From assembly GCA_013423325.1 (NCBI GenBank), contig BLJB01000140.1, forward strand, positions 58,586 to 122,585: a stretch of 64,000 bases of DNA, read 5' to 3'. A program made the translations under genes and the position numbers. The number at the start of each line of letters is the position of its first letter. Within the stretch, counting starts at the first letter, position 1. The stretch is from Usnea hakonensis (lineage: Eukaryota; Ascomycota; Lecanoromycetes; Lecanorales; Parmeliaceae). The notes below the pieces were generated by a model. It was given only the letters and a program-made list of their open reading frames with translations. It did no database searches and had not been told where the DNA came from. This document shows positions 1 through 11,788 of this stretch, piece by piece.

Positions 1-1
1 C

Positions 2-523
2 ATAGTTTGCAATCCCTCATCCTACGCAGACGGTTGCTCTTGGAGCGACGTACACAGTAACTGGGTCGATTCGCTAGCAGACTATATGGGACAGCAATTC
101 TCAACCAGCGTCTTCACCTCGAATACGGGCAACTTTACACGTATAATGAGAGACGGCGGTGCGAGTGGGAGTGGCGTCGTCTACTTGATGAGCGTGGGCT
201 GGATCCCAGATTGTACGTCGCAGACGTCGGAGAAGATGGACCGACCACTCGATCCGAACAAGGAGTTCGATTGGCAGGGTTTGTTGAAAAACAATTACTA
301 CGACTGTACGTTGTCATCCCCTGCCTATAGTGCATTTACTTGAAGAGGTTCCGTTGCCGTGCTGACATATCATGACCTAGGCACCGGGAACAATGGTTTG
401 GGAGGCTACACCGACGTCGGCTGCTTACGTTACGGCTTCTTCCCGAACAAGGTCGGTGGTGTTTTCCCCAGCAGCGGCACGCCACAGTACTCCAACTTTT
501 GGAACAAGATGCACTACTGCTAG
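2..523 (+). CDS. C-terminal part of a cysteine-containing, probably secreted protein (5' truncated)
   Basis: The reading frame is already open at base 2, so the gene starts outside the window. Exons are 2-305 and 381-523; the 75-bp intron 306-380 (GTACGT...CTAG, phase 1) restores a frame that would otherwise stop at once. About 148 residues are visible. They contain seven cysteines and many aromatic, Gly and Asn residues, and end in the short segment WNKMHYC, as in disulphide-stabilised extracellular proteins. Around the splice junction lies DCTGNNGLGGYTDVGCLRYG. This faintly recalls the C-terminal region of large fungal GH18 (LysM/killer-toxin-type) chitinases, but no catalytic segment is visible, so this is only a weak suggestion. 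The intron model is well supported; the function is not. Confidence 0.6.
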
Positions 524-944
524 GCAACAGACGTCGTCAAGTTCAAAAGGCTCTTGTAGCTTTGCAAGCGCATGTAGTCTTCCACATAGATTATGAACAA
601 TGTATATCCGCTGTCCATCTCAACCCAGAGAATGTTCAGAGTGATCATAATCGCATTATTCGTTTCAGTGGTTTCAGGCATGGAGTCGGTGCATGGATTC
701 GGTGCACAGGCATGGCCACGGCGAGGGAAGGAAGAGACAGTGTACCATGAGGAGTACATACATACTGCTTTTTGCACGGCAATTGCTTTTCAATTGATTC
801 ATCTCTTTCAGAGTCTCCTTCAGAGTCATTGCATCTTTTTCGCCCACCGACCCCTGCCCGTATCTCTTGTGTGCTCTCGTTGATTCTGTCAATCTGCCGT
901 TTGTCAGACAACCATCTACCTGTGTTTCAATCAGATTACTTACT
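524..944. other. Intergenic stretch, possible tail of the DUF7587 relic
   Basis: No convincing gene. On the minus strand a short frame (about 890-750) encodes a Ser/Glu/Asp-rich segment. It could be a last exon of the DUF7587 remnant, reached through a GTAAGT donor just after the conserved block. The phase does not close cleanly, so I do not annotate it as coding. Confidence 0.4.
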
Positions 945-1420
945 TACCTAGCTCGACTTCTTTTCCGCCCATCTCATCAACAATTGCTGTTGCGGGAATG
1001 CGGTGGAGACAAATAACCGCTCCGTGAATTGCGTTGCCTTGCACCCTTGGCAAAATCCAAACATGGCTTCTCCACCAAGTCGCTAAGCTTGAAGAAGGTC
1101 TTGCTCTCGAAGGGTGTTGTGCTACCGGTATGAAGAGCCCAACCGCCTTTTGAGTTACCATGGCGGCGCCAAGGTTCCTTGAGACCCCAATTTTTTGGCG
1201 TGACTGCGATCAGAAAAGAGAGAGATGAATGGTAGAGGATCCCGATAGCCCCAAGTGAAGTGTTTCACTATGGCTTGTTTGAAGTTGCTCAACTCGCCAG
1301 GGCCAAAAGTTGTAGTGGTGTCCGCGGCTTCAAACCCTTGTTCTGTGGAAAAGGTTGTTCGGCTTCCTGGGTAGTGAACGCGATAGAGTGCATTGGGGAG
1401 ATTTGTACAGATATATTTAT
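945..1420 (-). pseudogene. DUF7587-type hypothetical protein, frameshifted remnant
   Basis: Three successive minus-strand frames together read like one DUF7587 domain, a module common in uncharacterised fungal proteins. Frame A (about 1420-1190) gives LYRVHYPGSRTTFSTEQGF and then HFTWGYRDPLPFISLFSD. Frame B (about 1195-1040) gives NWGLKEPWR and FFKLSDLVEK. Frame C (about 1050-947) gives GAVICLHRIPATAIVDEMGG. The A-to-B break falls in a run of six A; one A fewer would join the frames. The B-to-C break falls in the segment before GAVICLHRIP. Two breaks in under 500 bp, with no splice signals at either point, suggest a decayed gene, although assembly errors in homopolymers cannot be excluded. 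The 5' end is undefined. No function is known for the family. Confidence 0.6.
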
Positions 1421-1749
1421 CTATACTGTAATGTATTGACAGAGATAGAGCCGAAGGGAGACCGAAGAAGGTAGGGAGATGAGAAAGGTGAGAAGCAAAG
1501 TTGAGGGTGCATCGGCAACGGAGACGCAGTGAGGCAGTCAAGCGGGATTCAGCCTGTGACGAAGCGTAGCGATATCGCGTGGATTGAGTGTTTGCCTCTG
1601 TTTCCAATTGGCTTGCAGAGCGGGGCTGGAAACTGCAGTTGACCCTTGGTCCGGCAGTATTGACAGGATCGACATTCCGAATATCTGAGTTGCTGCTGAG
1701 TCGATACCGTGGAGACACAGGCTCCAATGCAAAGGCGTGGTAGCACAAA

Positions 1750-3740
1750 GTGCGCTATTCCACGTTCTAAGACCAAGAAGCGGGTGGTAGGTCACAGAGA
1801 ACGACACCTCGCATGCAGGGAAAATTTATAGGGAAATAGGATGATGCTGCAGCTCTGCAAGATGCATGCTAGATTTGTATGGTCGCCTCGCCTTCTGACT
1901 TGGCGCGCGTCCGGACAACCACGTCTTTACAGTTCAGCAGAGATCTACCCAGCAACCCAAACCATGCTGCAGGCTCCAGCAGCACTCTTCCCTTCGTCAG
2001 CGTTTGGAGCCACGGCTCTATGGTCGAGCGTCGTCGGGTTGACGTGGAACTTTCTCACCGTCTCCCGGCAAAGGGTACAACGCTTTCTGGGCTTGAGTCT
2101 GCCAAGGTGATCTGCGAGGCGCGCCGGCTTGTGGAGTACAGCTTTTATAAAGTGAGTATGTAATCTATCTGCTATGTTGTGACTCAAACCCTTCTGTACC
2201 TTTCGAAAAGTCAAGTCATAATCAACGGAAAAAATAAGAAACACTAATTCGGAATATGTCGTTAGAATTTTAGAGTAGAAGAGATCTATTCCTTATTATT
2301 GACTAATTTCCCTTGATATACAAACAAGTGTCTTCCGTTCCGGCAACGGCAGAGAAGACTGCCGTTTATAGAGGGTTAAGTGGTAAATTTGTAGAATCGT
2401 TCTTGTTCCTTGAGGGACGATGGGTTATTCTGTTTTGTAAATATAGGTAAAATTTCGAAAGGTAAAGGATCTCGATGTTTATAAACCCGTTTAGGGAAGT
2501 GGTGTTGAGGATGTTTTTGCGCTTGCGGTAAAGTACTGCCACACTGCGGGGCACCACTCAGGGTCGTTAAACGGGGCCGAATGCTGCTGATGTATACCGT
2601 CGAATTGGTTTCTTACTATGTAGCCGGTCATAAGGCTGCTATGAATTTTTTTGAGGTAGCAATGGTTCTCGAGTTGCGCCAAGGCGCAGCAGGTGGGAGC
2701 CTGAAACAAAGCAAGTAACTTCATCGTAGGTCTCGGCTTGAGCTGCCCTCGTTGTTGTCTGCAACTGTTTGTCCCCTTTTTCTGGTTCTACATTCTGCGT
2801 TTATTTTGACAGCCAGAGCGATGATTGTGTACCAGATTAATGTTTTGGTCATGTCCGAATTATTTTAGAAGACGTCGGAGAGTTCAGTTGAAAGTATCTT
2901 ACTAGAGTAGTTCAGGTAAGGCTGGGACTGTACACCACACGGAAAAATCCCCCTTCCCGGTTCTTACCTTCGTAAGACCCCGACAATCTCAAAACCCTTG
3001 TCAATTTATGACTCTGAATATTGATTTATTACCCTAAAATGCGCCTACGAACAAGATGATTCGGAACAAGTCTATTGCATTGGCTTTGAGGTCGCATGCT
3101 ATATCCCTGGAAAGGTCTTTCTTTAAGCTTGGGGGGGCATCGGGATAGGGTGCGGGATAGGCTAAAGTCCTCGGACCAATCTCCCTCTCTTTCTACTTGT
3201 GCCCGCGCCCGGTGGGGAGGAGTTGGTTTAGGTAAACACTGACACGAGTTTGATCCGCTCCAAATACGTGCTGCCAGGGTTAATCATATCTTGTGAGTAA
3301 TGATAGGAGAATGGTCTTATGTATGGGTATGTCGTAAGTCATAAGATGTAACGAAAAGATCGCTCACGTCAATACAAAGGGTGGCTATCTGGGTTTCGTA
3401 GGACGATGACTCCAGTCTTTAACATCTGATTCTCATTTCATCAAGCACTCGCAGACAGATACAGATACATGAAAGCAATATAAATATATACATACATAGA
3501 TGGGAAGAATGATAACACCAGCATACGCGAGGCCCGCCGATCGCTACGATCCACATGACCCGAAGAAGCTCACTTCTGATTGGATCACATGATCCGAAGG
3601 TGACTTCCTCTGCCATTTCTGTTTGTGTTATGCCCACCATCCCGCCTTCCTTCATTTCCTCCTTTCTTCCTTTCTTTTCTCGCCCACACCATCTACCGCA
3701 AATCTTTCTCGCTTGATAATCTGCAGCTATTCTCCGCACA
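1750..3740. other. Intergenic region, no gene recognised
   Basis: About 2 kb with only short frames that show no recognisable motif or plausible splicing. The last part, about 3625-3740, is strongly CT-rich and runs up to the ATG of the FHA gene. It is probably that gene's core promoter and 5' UTR. Confidence 0.5.
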
Positions 3741-5982
3741 ATGCCGACTCCAGATTTGAATTCACTTCTCGTGCTTGTGGAGCCAGAGGGCCCTGGGGCA
3801 CAAGCAGCTTTCCGCTTCTGCCACAATGAAGAGCGCTGCCGCTTTGGAAAAGCCAAGGATGCACTGACTAAGTTCCAGGACGCCGCATCATCCAAGGCTG
3901 ATCTCACCTCACACATTGTTGATCCTGATGGCGTGGCAGCGGTTTATCTTGCCCTTGGTTTCGATGAAAGTCCGAGAGACATTTCCAAGGGTTTCGTCTT
4001 CGGCAGTGATCCCGAAACATGCGATGTTCTCCTCGCAGAGAACAAAGATAGCGGTATTAGCGGCAACCACTTTTCCATCAGTGTCGACTGGCATACGGGC
4101 AACCCTCTCATCACCTGCTTGACCCCAAAGAATGGTAGTACAGGCATCCGCATCAAGTCAGGTTTTACTTTTTCCCTATTCCTTCAGGGTGAGTGGAAAG
4201 TGCTTGATCCGGGAGAGACCGCCACCATCATCGTCTCAGAGACCATGAAGATTGTAGTTTACAGCCCTGGATTCGATGCCCGAGGATCTGTGTACAAGAG
4301 TAATCTCGAGGATTATTTCCATGAGTATCAAGATGCTGTCCCCGAGATGGCTCATCTAAGACTCTTCGATTCTGATCCAACGCCGCTGTTAGTCCACCGT
4401 GGTCGAGGGCTGACCGGACTGGAGTACGTGACCACCACCACACGCGTTAGTGAAGAGGTTGTAAGTTGTGAGGCGAAGACCCGCCAGGATTTGACAGAAA
4501 ACTCCGATACATACATTGTTAAGCGTTTCCGACATGTCACCGATAGATGGCCGCATCGTGCGAAGCAAGATTTATGCAGATTGTGCAACTTGCAACATGT
4601 ACGTCCCTTTCCTTCTCCCAGTGCTGCTTACGTCTCACTTCAATACTAATTTCGGACAGCGAAATATCATTGTACCCGAAGATATCATCACGGATATGAC
4701 AGAGTATATGCCCGTTTACCTCCCCGAGCCTCAAGAAACTCTAGCAGATCGCCAACATAGCGCACCTCTTACTGTGATCGATGCTGTTGAAGTACTTGCT
4801 CAGATTCTCGAGGGTCTCAAGTTCTTGCATGCGCATAACATCGTTCATGGCAGTGTCTGCCCAGCAGTTGTAAAGATTAAGCGGTCTTGTCCATGGTCTA
4901 TCAAATTGTCAGACATCGGGCTGTATCCATACGTGGAACTTGAGAATCAAGAAGAGCGAGCAATGTACCTGTCTCAATCGTACCAAGGCAACCACATGCC
5001 CGTGCCAGTGTCAGACACATGGTCAGCAGGGGTTGTTGGACTTGCTTTAATCTCACCCGGTGGACTGCCGGCTCGTTCGATGGGTCAGATAAGCAACCAA
5101 TCCTCCTGGGCGAGAGCATTGGTGAAGCGGGCCAGAGCTTTCTACGAGACTGAACGGCTTGGTCCACGTGGGGAAGAGGAAGCTGCACTCTTCCTGACAC
5201 GTGTGCTGAAATACTTGCATAGCGAGCGACTTACAGCGGAAGAGTGCTTGCGAGACCCATGGATTTCACGCCGCCAGCTGTCGATTTCCTACGATCGAGA
5301 GTATTCCGCGGACCCCAATGACCAACTCTTAGGCGCATTCGATTATGATGAATCGGAACTCTCATCAGTGCCGGATGATGAAACGGAAGATGAAGAAGCG
5401 CAAGATGAAGGAAGGCAAGATGAAGAAGCGGAAGACGAAAATATGATCGCCGAAGAGGCCGCATATGAAGATGCAGTATACAAAGAGTTGGCATACCTAG
5501 AAGCGAGAGACGAAGGACCGGAATATAAGGGTAGAGAGCCTCACACCCGTACACCAAAGAAAGCGAAACAGCCAAGAAAGGCCCACCACAAGAGCGTTGC
5601 ACCTTCAAGCTCTCGTGGGCCCAAGGTCGATAAGCCGATTGACAATATAGATGAAGGAAAGCAGCTGGACACCCAGCACCATAGGCGCAGTGCATCGTCC
5701 AGCTCTGTCGTGCCAAAGGTCGATAGGACAACTAGTAGTCAATCGAAAGGCAAGCAGCCGCAAACACCGCATCGCACGAGTGCCCAGCTGATGGCTGATA
5801 AGTCAAATACGAGTACATCAAAAAGCAAGCAGCCGCAGACACCGCACCCCACGAGCGCCAAGCCGAAAGTTGATGAGCAAATTACGGATACCTCAAGAGG
5901 CAAGCAGCCAGAAATACCGTACGAGCACCAGAGGCGCCGTACTGATTCGGGCATTGTTGGGCCAAAGGGCAAGTGGTTTTGA
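3741..5982 (+). CDS. FHA-domain protein with a degenerate kinase-like domain
   Basis: Exons 3741-4598 and 4660-5982, 61-bp phase-0 intron, 726 aa. An FHA-like phosphopeptide-binding module lies at about residues 84-165 (FGSDPETCDV, then SGNHFSISV). A protein-kinase-like region follows at about 230-425. The N-lobe is recognisable (YIVKRF; LCNLQHRNIIV reads across the splice junction). The catalytic loop reads IVHGSVCPAVVKI, so the HRD Arg and Asp and the following Asn are absent. The DFG position reads SDIGL, keeping the Asp. This predicts a pseudokinase or at best a crippled kinase. A strongly acidic stretch follows at about 520-570, then a Ser/Lys-rich tail with imperfect repeats of the type KQPQTPHPTSA. 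FHA plus kinase recalls Chk2/Rad53 checkpoint kinases, but this is no orthologue by sequence. A nuclear scaffolding role is inference. Confidence 0.8.
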
Positions 5983-6534
5983 GAATGAGAGGTTGCTGGA
6001 AGGCGAAGTGGCTCGGTCGGAGGCGGGGAGATTTGTGGAGAGATGCTATGACTTTCTACATGACAACCTACTCAGCTTCTTTCAAACCCGGTAAAGTTGT
6101 GGGTAAATGAAAAGGGTTTGGATTCGTGGCTTTGAGCGTGGATTTGCAACTTGACTCGGGACATGTTCCCAGCGAAAGTCCGCCGGCGCCCACCCTAATA
6201 CCCCCGAACTTACCTGCCTTGAAATAGGGTACACGATTCTCGAGATAAATACATAAGTATCATACTCGCGAAAAATCTTCAGATTCTTTGGGGGCACCAT
6301 CCCCTAAGAATAATGAATAGATAGGCTTCGACTGACATTTCTGACGAGGCCTGTAAGCTCAAAAATCCCCCGTACTCTCATAAAGTTTCTTGATCTTGGC
6401 TCAATGATGATATGCTGTAGGGGGCACTGTGTAGCTACGGGGGGACTTTCTGAGGAAATTTCCTCGGTTCAGTAGGTAGGATGGTGATCTCTATTTTCTA
6501 TCCTATATGCCTTCTCTCTATATATTCTCTCTTT

Positions 6535-6830
6535 CCGTCCCGTCCCTGCCCTCCACCTTCCACCCTCCTCCTTCCCCTCCCTTCCCCTCCCCCCGCCCCC
6601 TTATCATACAACTTCCCACGCCCCAATATCACACCTCCTTCCCTCCTCCCCCTCCTCCCCCCTTCTTCCCCCTACCTTAGAAAAAAAATAAAACCCCCTC
6701 CCCTCCTCATCCATCTCCCATCATCCCATCATCCTATACTTTTTCCACAACGCAAGCGCTAGATCACCGCTTTCCCCCCCCACCTTCCTTCCTTCCCTCC
6801 CCCCCCCCACCCTTCCTTCCAGAATTGTTT
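6535..6830. repeat. C/T-rich low-complexity tract
   Basis: The + strand is almost purely C and T with runs of C and T, and ends in A/T runs near 6830. It is followed within about 60 bp by a G/T-rich tract, so the strand bias flips. Confidence 0.75.
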
Positions 6831-6884
6831 TTTTTTTTTAATAAAAATAGATAAAGTTGTTCTCGAAATTAAAGTGCTATTGGA

Positions 6885-7690
6885 TATTGGATGGGGTGGG
6901 AGATGGAGGGGAGTTGGGGGGTAGGTGGGTAGGTTGGTTGGTTGGTGGGTGGGTGTTTGTAGAGGGAAGGTGGGGGTTGGGAGGGTTTGGTTGTTTTAGG
7001 GGGGGGAGGGGGGAGGGGGGGGGATGGAGGGGATGTACTATGAGGGGAAGACTTAGCGGGCTTGTGGGGTTGGTTTGTGGGGGGGTGTGGAATGGGATGG
7101 GATATGAAGGCCGTGAAGGGGGATTGGATGGCGAGAGGATGGATTAGGGAGTGGAAGAGTGGTTCTTATGTTTTTGTAAAAAAAATTTTCCCTCTATTTT
7201 TCGCTTCTGCGGCTGGGGATGGGGGTTCGTTAGTGGGGTAGGAGGTTAAGTATGGATTGAGAGGTCATTTTTGAATGTTCGCTGTTCCGGAAAAAGATGG
7301 TGTGAATGACTGATTGAGATGAGTTTTGATAGGGTTTTTGTACGAGAAAGTGTTCCGGCCGCGGTGGAGGGAAGGTCAGAGGGAGAAGTGGGCTTAGAGG
7401 GATTTGAGGGGGTTGGCGAATCGTTGTGGATTCGGGTGGGTTCTTGAGACGAAGGTGGACGGTGAGGGTTAGGGGTTTGGTGACGTTGGTTGGCTGACGG
7501 TTGGGATGTAGAAATGGGCCGGGGGGGGGGGGGGGGGGGGGGGGGTGGGGGGGGGGGGGATCTGGATATCGGAGGGTTACTTGGGGTGGTGGTGGGGCGC
7601 GTTGAGTCGGAGAGAGGAGAGGGGTTTGGAGGGTGGTAGGTAGGGTTCGAAGGGCCCAAGGTAGAGCCTGTGTTTGAAGGCTGGGATCTG
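6885..7690. repeat. G/T-rich low-complexity tract with a poly-G run
   Basis: The + strand is dominated by G with T. It includes an interrupted run of G at about 7519-7560. Together with the preceding C/T-rich tract it forms a pair of opposite strand bias. Confidence 0.75.
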
Positions 7691-9572
7691 GGTATGTGTT
7701 GTTTGTCGTGATGATGATGGTGATGAGATCACTTGTCAAACGGAGTTGGAAAAAGGTTGTTAATTTATAGTAGAGGGTCTGGAAACGATCTTGATCTTTG
7801 TTCCACAGTAGCCGAGCCGATGTATGTTGGGTATTCCTCGTTCTTGGCACGCGATTCGGTAGTAGATGATGAGCTTGATGGAATTCTGGGTCACTGAGGT
7901 TTGGAACCACATAAGGGAACTTGGCGGAGCATTCGACTCTTAGAAGTGACTGCTGTCGTTCAAAGAACAGCATGATACTCACCGCGCTTTCTCACAGCTC
8001 ATAGTAGAGCATTCACTACTTGGTTCCTAGGCCTTCACATTATGGACCAAATCCTCGGCGTTGAACGCCTGCAATGGTATATGGCTGGCGATGAGAGTGT
8101 GTGAGAGCAAGGTCTGCCAGATAGTTGTGCTCAATTTGGACATTCATGTACCAAAAAGGAAGAGATAGGGCCAAGTCCTTCGTCGCCTTGGCGATCGAGG
8201 CAGCAACAGTGTATCCGTGGAGAACAGTCTACGACGCATTTGGACTTGCTGGGGGCTCTCACATTTGATGGCTGAGAGACCCAGGTTTAAAAAGAAATGC
8301 GTTATCATTGCTCATGTTTCAGAGCTAGCGAATCACCCTTCTATCAAAATTTCTCGCGCTGCATAAGACGCAGGGATATTTCAAATGAATGATCATGCAT
8401 TAGCTCCTGGAAACTGCATGCATGATGATGTGGTCAGAGGACAAGAATCCTTGGCCTGCATATTGATACAGATATTGGATAGATTCCGGGTGGTTCCCCA
8501 AGTTTTGGTATTGACTGATGCTCGAAGGCGCTCTGACCATCTGCGACGAAGGCGATAACGGTGCATCAAGTTCTTTAGTTGGCTGATAGCGGCGTAGAAA
8601 GGAAATTGCTCCAGCAGGGCCCAAGTCGTTGTTCTGGACCATGGCTTTCTGGACGGGGTGCATGGGGAAAGTCGACCTTAGTCGTAGACTGATAAGACCA
8701 CCCTTGGAAACAGCAGAAATGGGAGCGGGAAGCCTGACTTATTAAGCGAAAGATAAGGACCACTGAAAATAATGACCGGGTCGAAGATTGGGAGTCCAAG
8801 AAAAGGGGTCCGAATAAAGTACTCGGTCTGATCAATGATTTGATTGCGGTCAGCATTGATGGAGATGTATCAGGGTCTTCCTACTTCACTTTATGAATGC
8901 TCCCAAGTATGGCCGGAGCCACTTAGGTATGCTTCACTTCTCTATAGTCTGTACCCATACATATTACATAGGGTGCCACGGCCGATCCAGCTGTATTGTC
9001 GAGGGTACCTAGATGTCGATGTAGGTCTGGTTCCAGGATTCGGAGAGGGTAAAGCATGACGCTAATGCAATCGGACTGCAGGGATCATTAGGTCATTGAT
9101 ATTCCAAAATTCCAACAACCGGAACTTCCTTTAGTCGGGACCTACCCGAACCTACCCACGTCGTGACCTTACCTTACTCGTGCCTTATCCTTGCGCATGC
9201 TCATGTATCTTGATTATGAATAATACTTTACCATGGTCAAAGCTGGTGATTAATTAGACACGTGATGCTGTGACTTACCTTAGGACTCTTACAAATTCCT
9301 TGGAATTGCTTCATGAAGACTGTGAGTGTGGGCAGCATGAGGGCAGGAATCTAACCGGGTACAACATATTTATTGCAACAGTGGAAGTACGGATTCCCAT
9401 TCACTCACTCAGGACCTATTATCCATGATAGGAAAGGGAGTGCGAAGGTTGATTATGGCTATTAGGTAAATACCAAATACTTTACTTTAGGAGGCGTCGA
9501 GTAAGGCTGACGCGCTGTCGCATGACTTCTTTACCCTTCTGGTAATAAGTACAGCACGTTGCCCCACATACG

Positions 9573-9600
9573 CTACGGAAATTCTACGGAAATTCTACGG
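9573..9600 (+). repeat. Direct repeat of CTACGGAAATT upstream of the sulfatase gene
   Basis: The 11-bp unit CTACGGAAATT occurs twice head to tail (9573-9583, 9584-9594), followed by a partial third copy, CTACGG (9595-9600). It lies about 235 bp upstream of the sulfatase ATG, where promoter elements would be expected. No known factor site is recognised. Confidence 0.6.
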
Positions 9601-9834
9601 TCGTCCACTTCTTTTTTTCCCGCACAATCCCATTCTTGCGTGATTGTATCGACATATTTCCTCACCCTCCTTTTCTCCCCTCCACTTATTACACCTCGCC
9701 TCGACTATCGACCTACCTCCTAACCGTCTTTGATTTTCCATACCTCCCTCATACCCTTTCCTTTCTCAGGTACTCGTGTTCTGACAAGGTACCTTCAAGA
9801 CCATTTCCCTACTCTTGTCCCACTCATCCTCATC

Positions 9835-11788
9835 ATGTATCACATTGATAGTCCACCAATCTCCGCTGCTTCTTCCACTTCCTCCCCGCCACCAGAATGT
9901 GCTGAGGGAAGAAGGCCCAATATCCTTTTCATTCTCGCCGATCAGGTCTCCGCTCCGCTCCTTCGCATTCACAATGACAAGTCTCCTATCAAGACTCCAA
10001 ACATTGACGCCTTAGCAGCCAAATCGGCCGTCTTTGCCTCGGCCTATTGCGCCTCCCCACTATGTGCACCTTCACGCTCCTCCCTTGTCACTGGTCAACT
10101 GCCTTCTCAGATCGGCGCCTGGGACAATGCCGCTCCCCTGGGCTGCGAAGCCCCAACCTACGCCCACTACCTGCGACGGGAGGGGTACGAGACCGTGCTG
10201 GCCGGGAAAATGCATTTCATCGGTGAACAACTACACGGCTACGAAGAGCGTCTGACGAGCGACATATACCCTGGTGATTTCGGATGGTACGTTCAATGCA
10301 TGTAGACGGATGCAAGGATTGTGGACAGGCTGGTGGTTTAAATCGAGTTCAAGATTGAGCCTCGATACCAGTACAAATGATCGGCTTTCTCGGAATGACA
10401 CTTGCTGACCCCGCTCTAGGGCCGTCAACTGGGATGACCCTGATCGACGCCTCGAGTGGTATCACAACGAATCCTCCATCCTCCAAGCTGGATCCTGTGT
10501 CCGCTCTAACCAACTTGATTTCGATGAAGAGGTCATGTTCAAGGCCACACGGTACCTGTACTCTACCGCCCGTCGTCCGTCTGACTCCCGCCCTTTCTGC
10601 TTGACTGTTTCACTCACACACCCACATGACCCTTACACTATTCACCGCGAGTATTGGGATCGGTACGAGGGTGAGGACATTCCGCCTCCTTCCGTGACCA
10701 TACCTGAGGAAGAGCAGGATCCTCATAGCCGGCGGTTGTTGAATGTTTGTGGACTGAAGGATGCGAACCTTCCGGATGAAGCCGTTGCTCGTGCTCGACG
10801 GGCATACTTTGGTGCGATGAGCTACGTTGATGATAACGTGGGAAAGCTTCTGAAAGTACTGGAAGAATGTGGGATGGATCAAGACACCATTGTGGTCTTC
10901 TCATCAGACCATGGGGATATGTTGGGCGAGCGAGGTTTGTGGTACGTGGGCGAGATGGTCACCAGCAATAGCAAGGCTCTTCGTGTCTTCTGCAATCTTC
11001 AGTCCTCGAATCTAAAGCTAATGGCCCTAGGTACAAAATGTCTTGGCTCGAAGCTTCTGCTCGTGTTCCTCTCCTGATCTCCTACCCAAAGCTTTTTGCA
11101 CCACAGACCATTACGCGTAATGTGTCCGCTTTGGACATTCTTCCTACACTTGTAGACCTGGTCAATGGGTCGCTGGACAAGCGCCTCCCCATCGATGGGA
11201 ATTCACTCGTCCCATACCTTCAGGGTTTTCATGGCGCGGATGGCAACGATAGCGTCTACGGAGAGTATGCGGGCGAAGGCACCATCGCCCCGCTTATGAT
11301 GATTCGTCGTGGGCCATGGAAATACATCACCTGCCCCGTGGACCCTCCCCAGTTGTTCAACCTCCTCGAAGACCCCAAGGAGCTCCACAACCTCGCAGTT
11401 AGCAATGACCCCGGCGTGCGAGAGGTTCTTAGAACCTTCACAAAAGAGGCTCACGCGCGATGGGATTTTGGTCGCATCCATGCAGACGTGCTCAAAAGCC
11501 AGCGTATGAGACGTTTGTGCTGGGATGCACTAAAGCAGGGTCGCTTTCAGAGCTGGGACTTTCAGCCGCATGAAAATGCGGGGTCACAGTAAGTGCATAC
11601 GAATCCCAAATCTGGGGTAAAGCTGGGGTAAAAGAATGGCTCTGCTCACAAACCGTCCTAGATATATCCGCTCCAATATTCCTCTTGATGAACTGGAGCT
11701 CCGTGCGCGCTTTCCCCCTGTCGATGATGCGGGTCGCGAGAAGAAACGTGGAAATGCCAGAGGCATTGCTGCGGCTTGGGGGGAGTAG
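9835..11788 (+). CDS. Sulfatase, choline-sulfatase type
   Basis: Four exons, 9835-10286, 10420-10941, 11031-11588 and 11662-11788, with introns of phase 2, 2 and 2, give 552 aa. The opening RPNILFILADQV is the classic sulfatase start. Residues 77-81 are CAPSR, the C-x-P-S-R signature whose Cys becomes formylglycine, the catalytic residue. GKMHF and the metal-site segment SSDHGDMLGERGLW, completed across intron 2 as WYKMSW, follow choline sulfatase. That enzyme hydrolyses choline-O-sulfate to choline and sulfate, so fungi use it to recover stored sulfur and an osmolyte. No signal peptide, so probably cytosolic. An in-frame ATG at 9730 exists, but it lies in the CT-rich leader; 9835 is preferred. 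Intron 3 is supported by the family-like C-terminal QYIRSNIPLDELELRARFP. Substrate is inferred from family resemblance. Confidence 0.88.

Larger units (their letters stand above)
5983..9834. other. Long gene-poor region with low-complexity tracts
   Basis: About 3.85 kb without a supportable gene. It holds a pyrimidine-rich tract (about 6535-6830), a G/T-rich tract (about 6885-7150), a run of G bases (about 7519-7560) and more G-rich DNA to about 7690. A long minus-strand frame through the poly-G is only a proline-rich translation of the repeat. From about 8000 to 9570 the base composition is ordinary and I see no gene. The last 180 bp are CT-rich and probably form the 5' UTR of the sulfatase gene. 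Confidence 0.5.

Noticed and set aside
1945..2244. A 99-residue minus-strand frame in the first spacer
   Set aside because: No known motif, no splice partners, no clear start context.
5231..5731. A 166-residue frame antisense to the FHA protein
   Set aside because: Leu/His/Arg-rich mirror of the acidic, Glu/Asp-coding stretch.
7230..7982. A 250-residue minus-strand frame, proline-rich
   Set aside because: It runs through the poly-G and G/T tracts and has no motif; the frame is open only because of low complexity.
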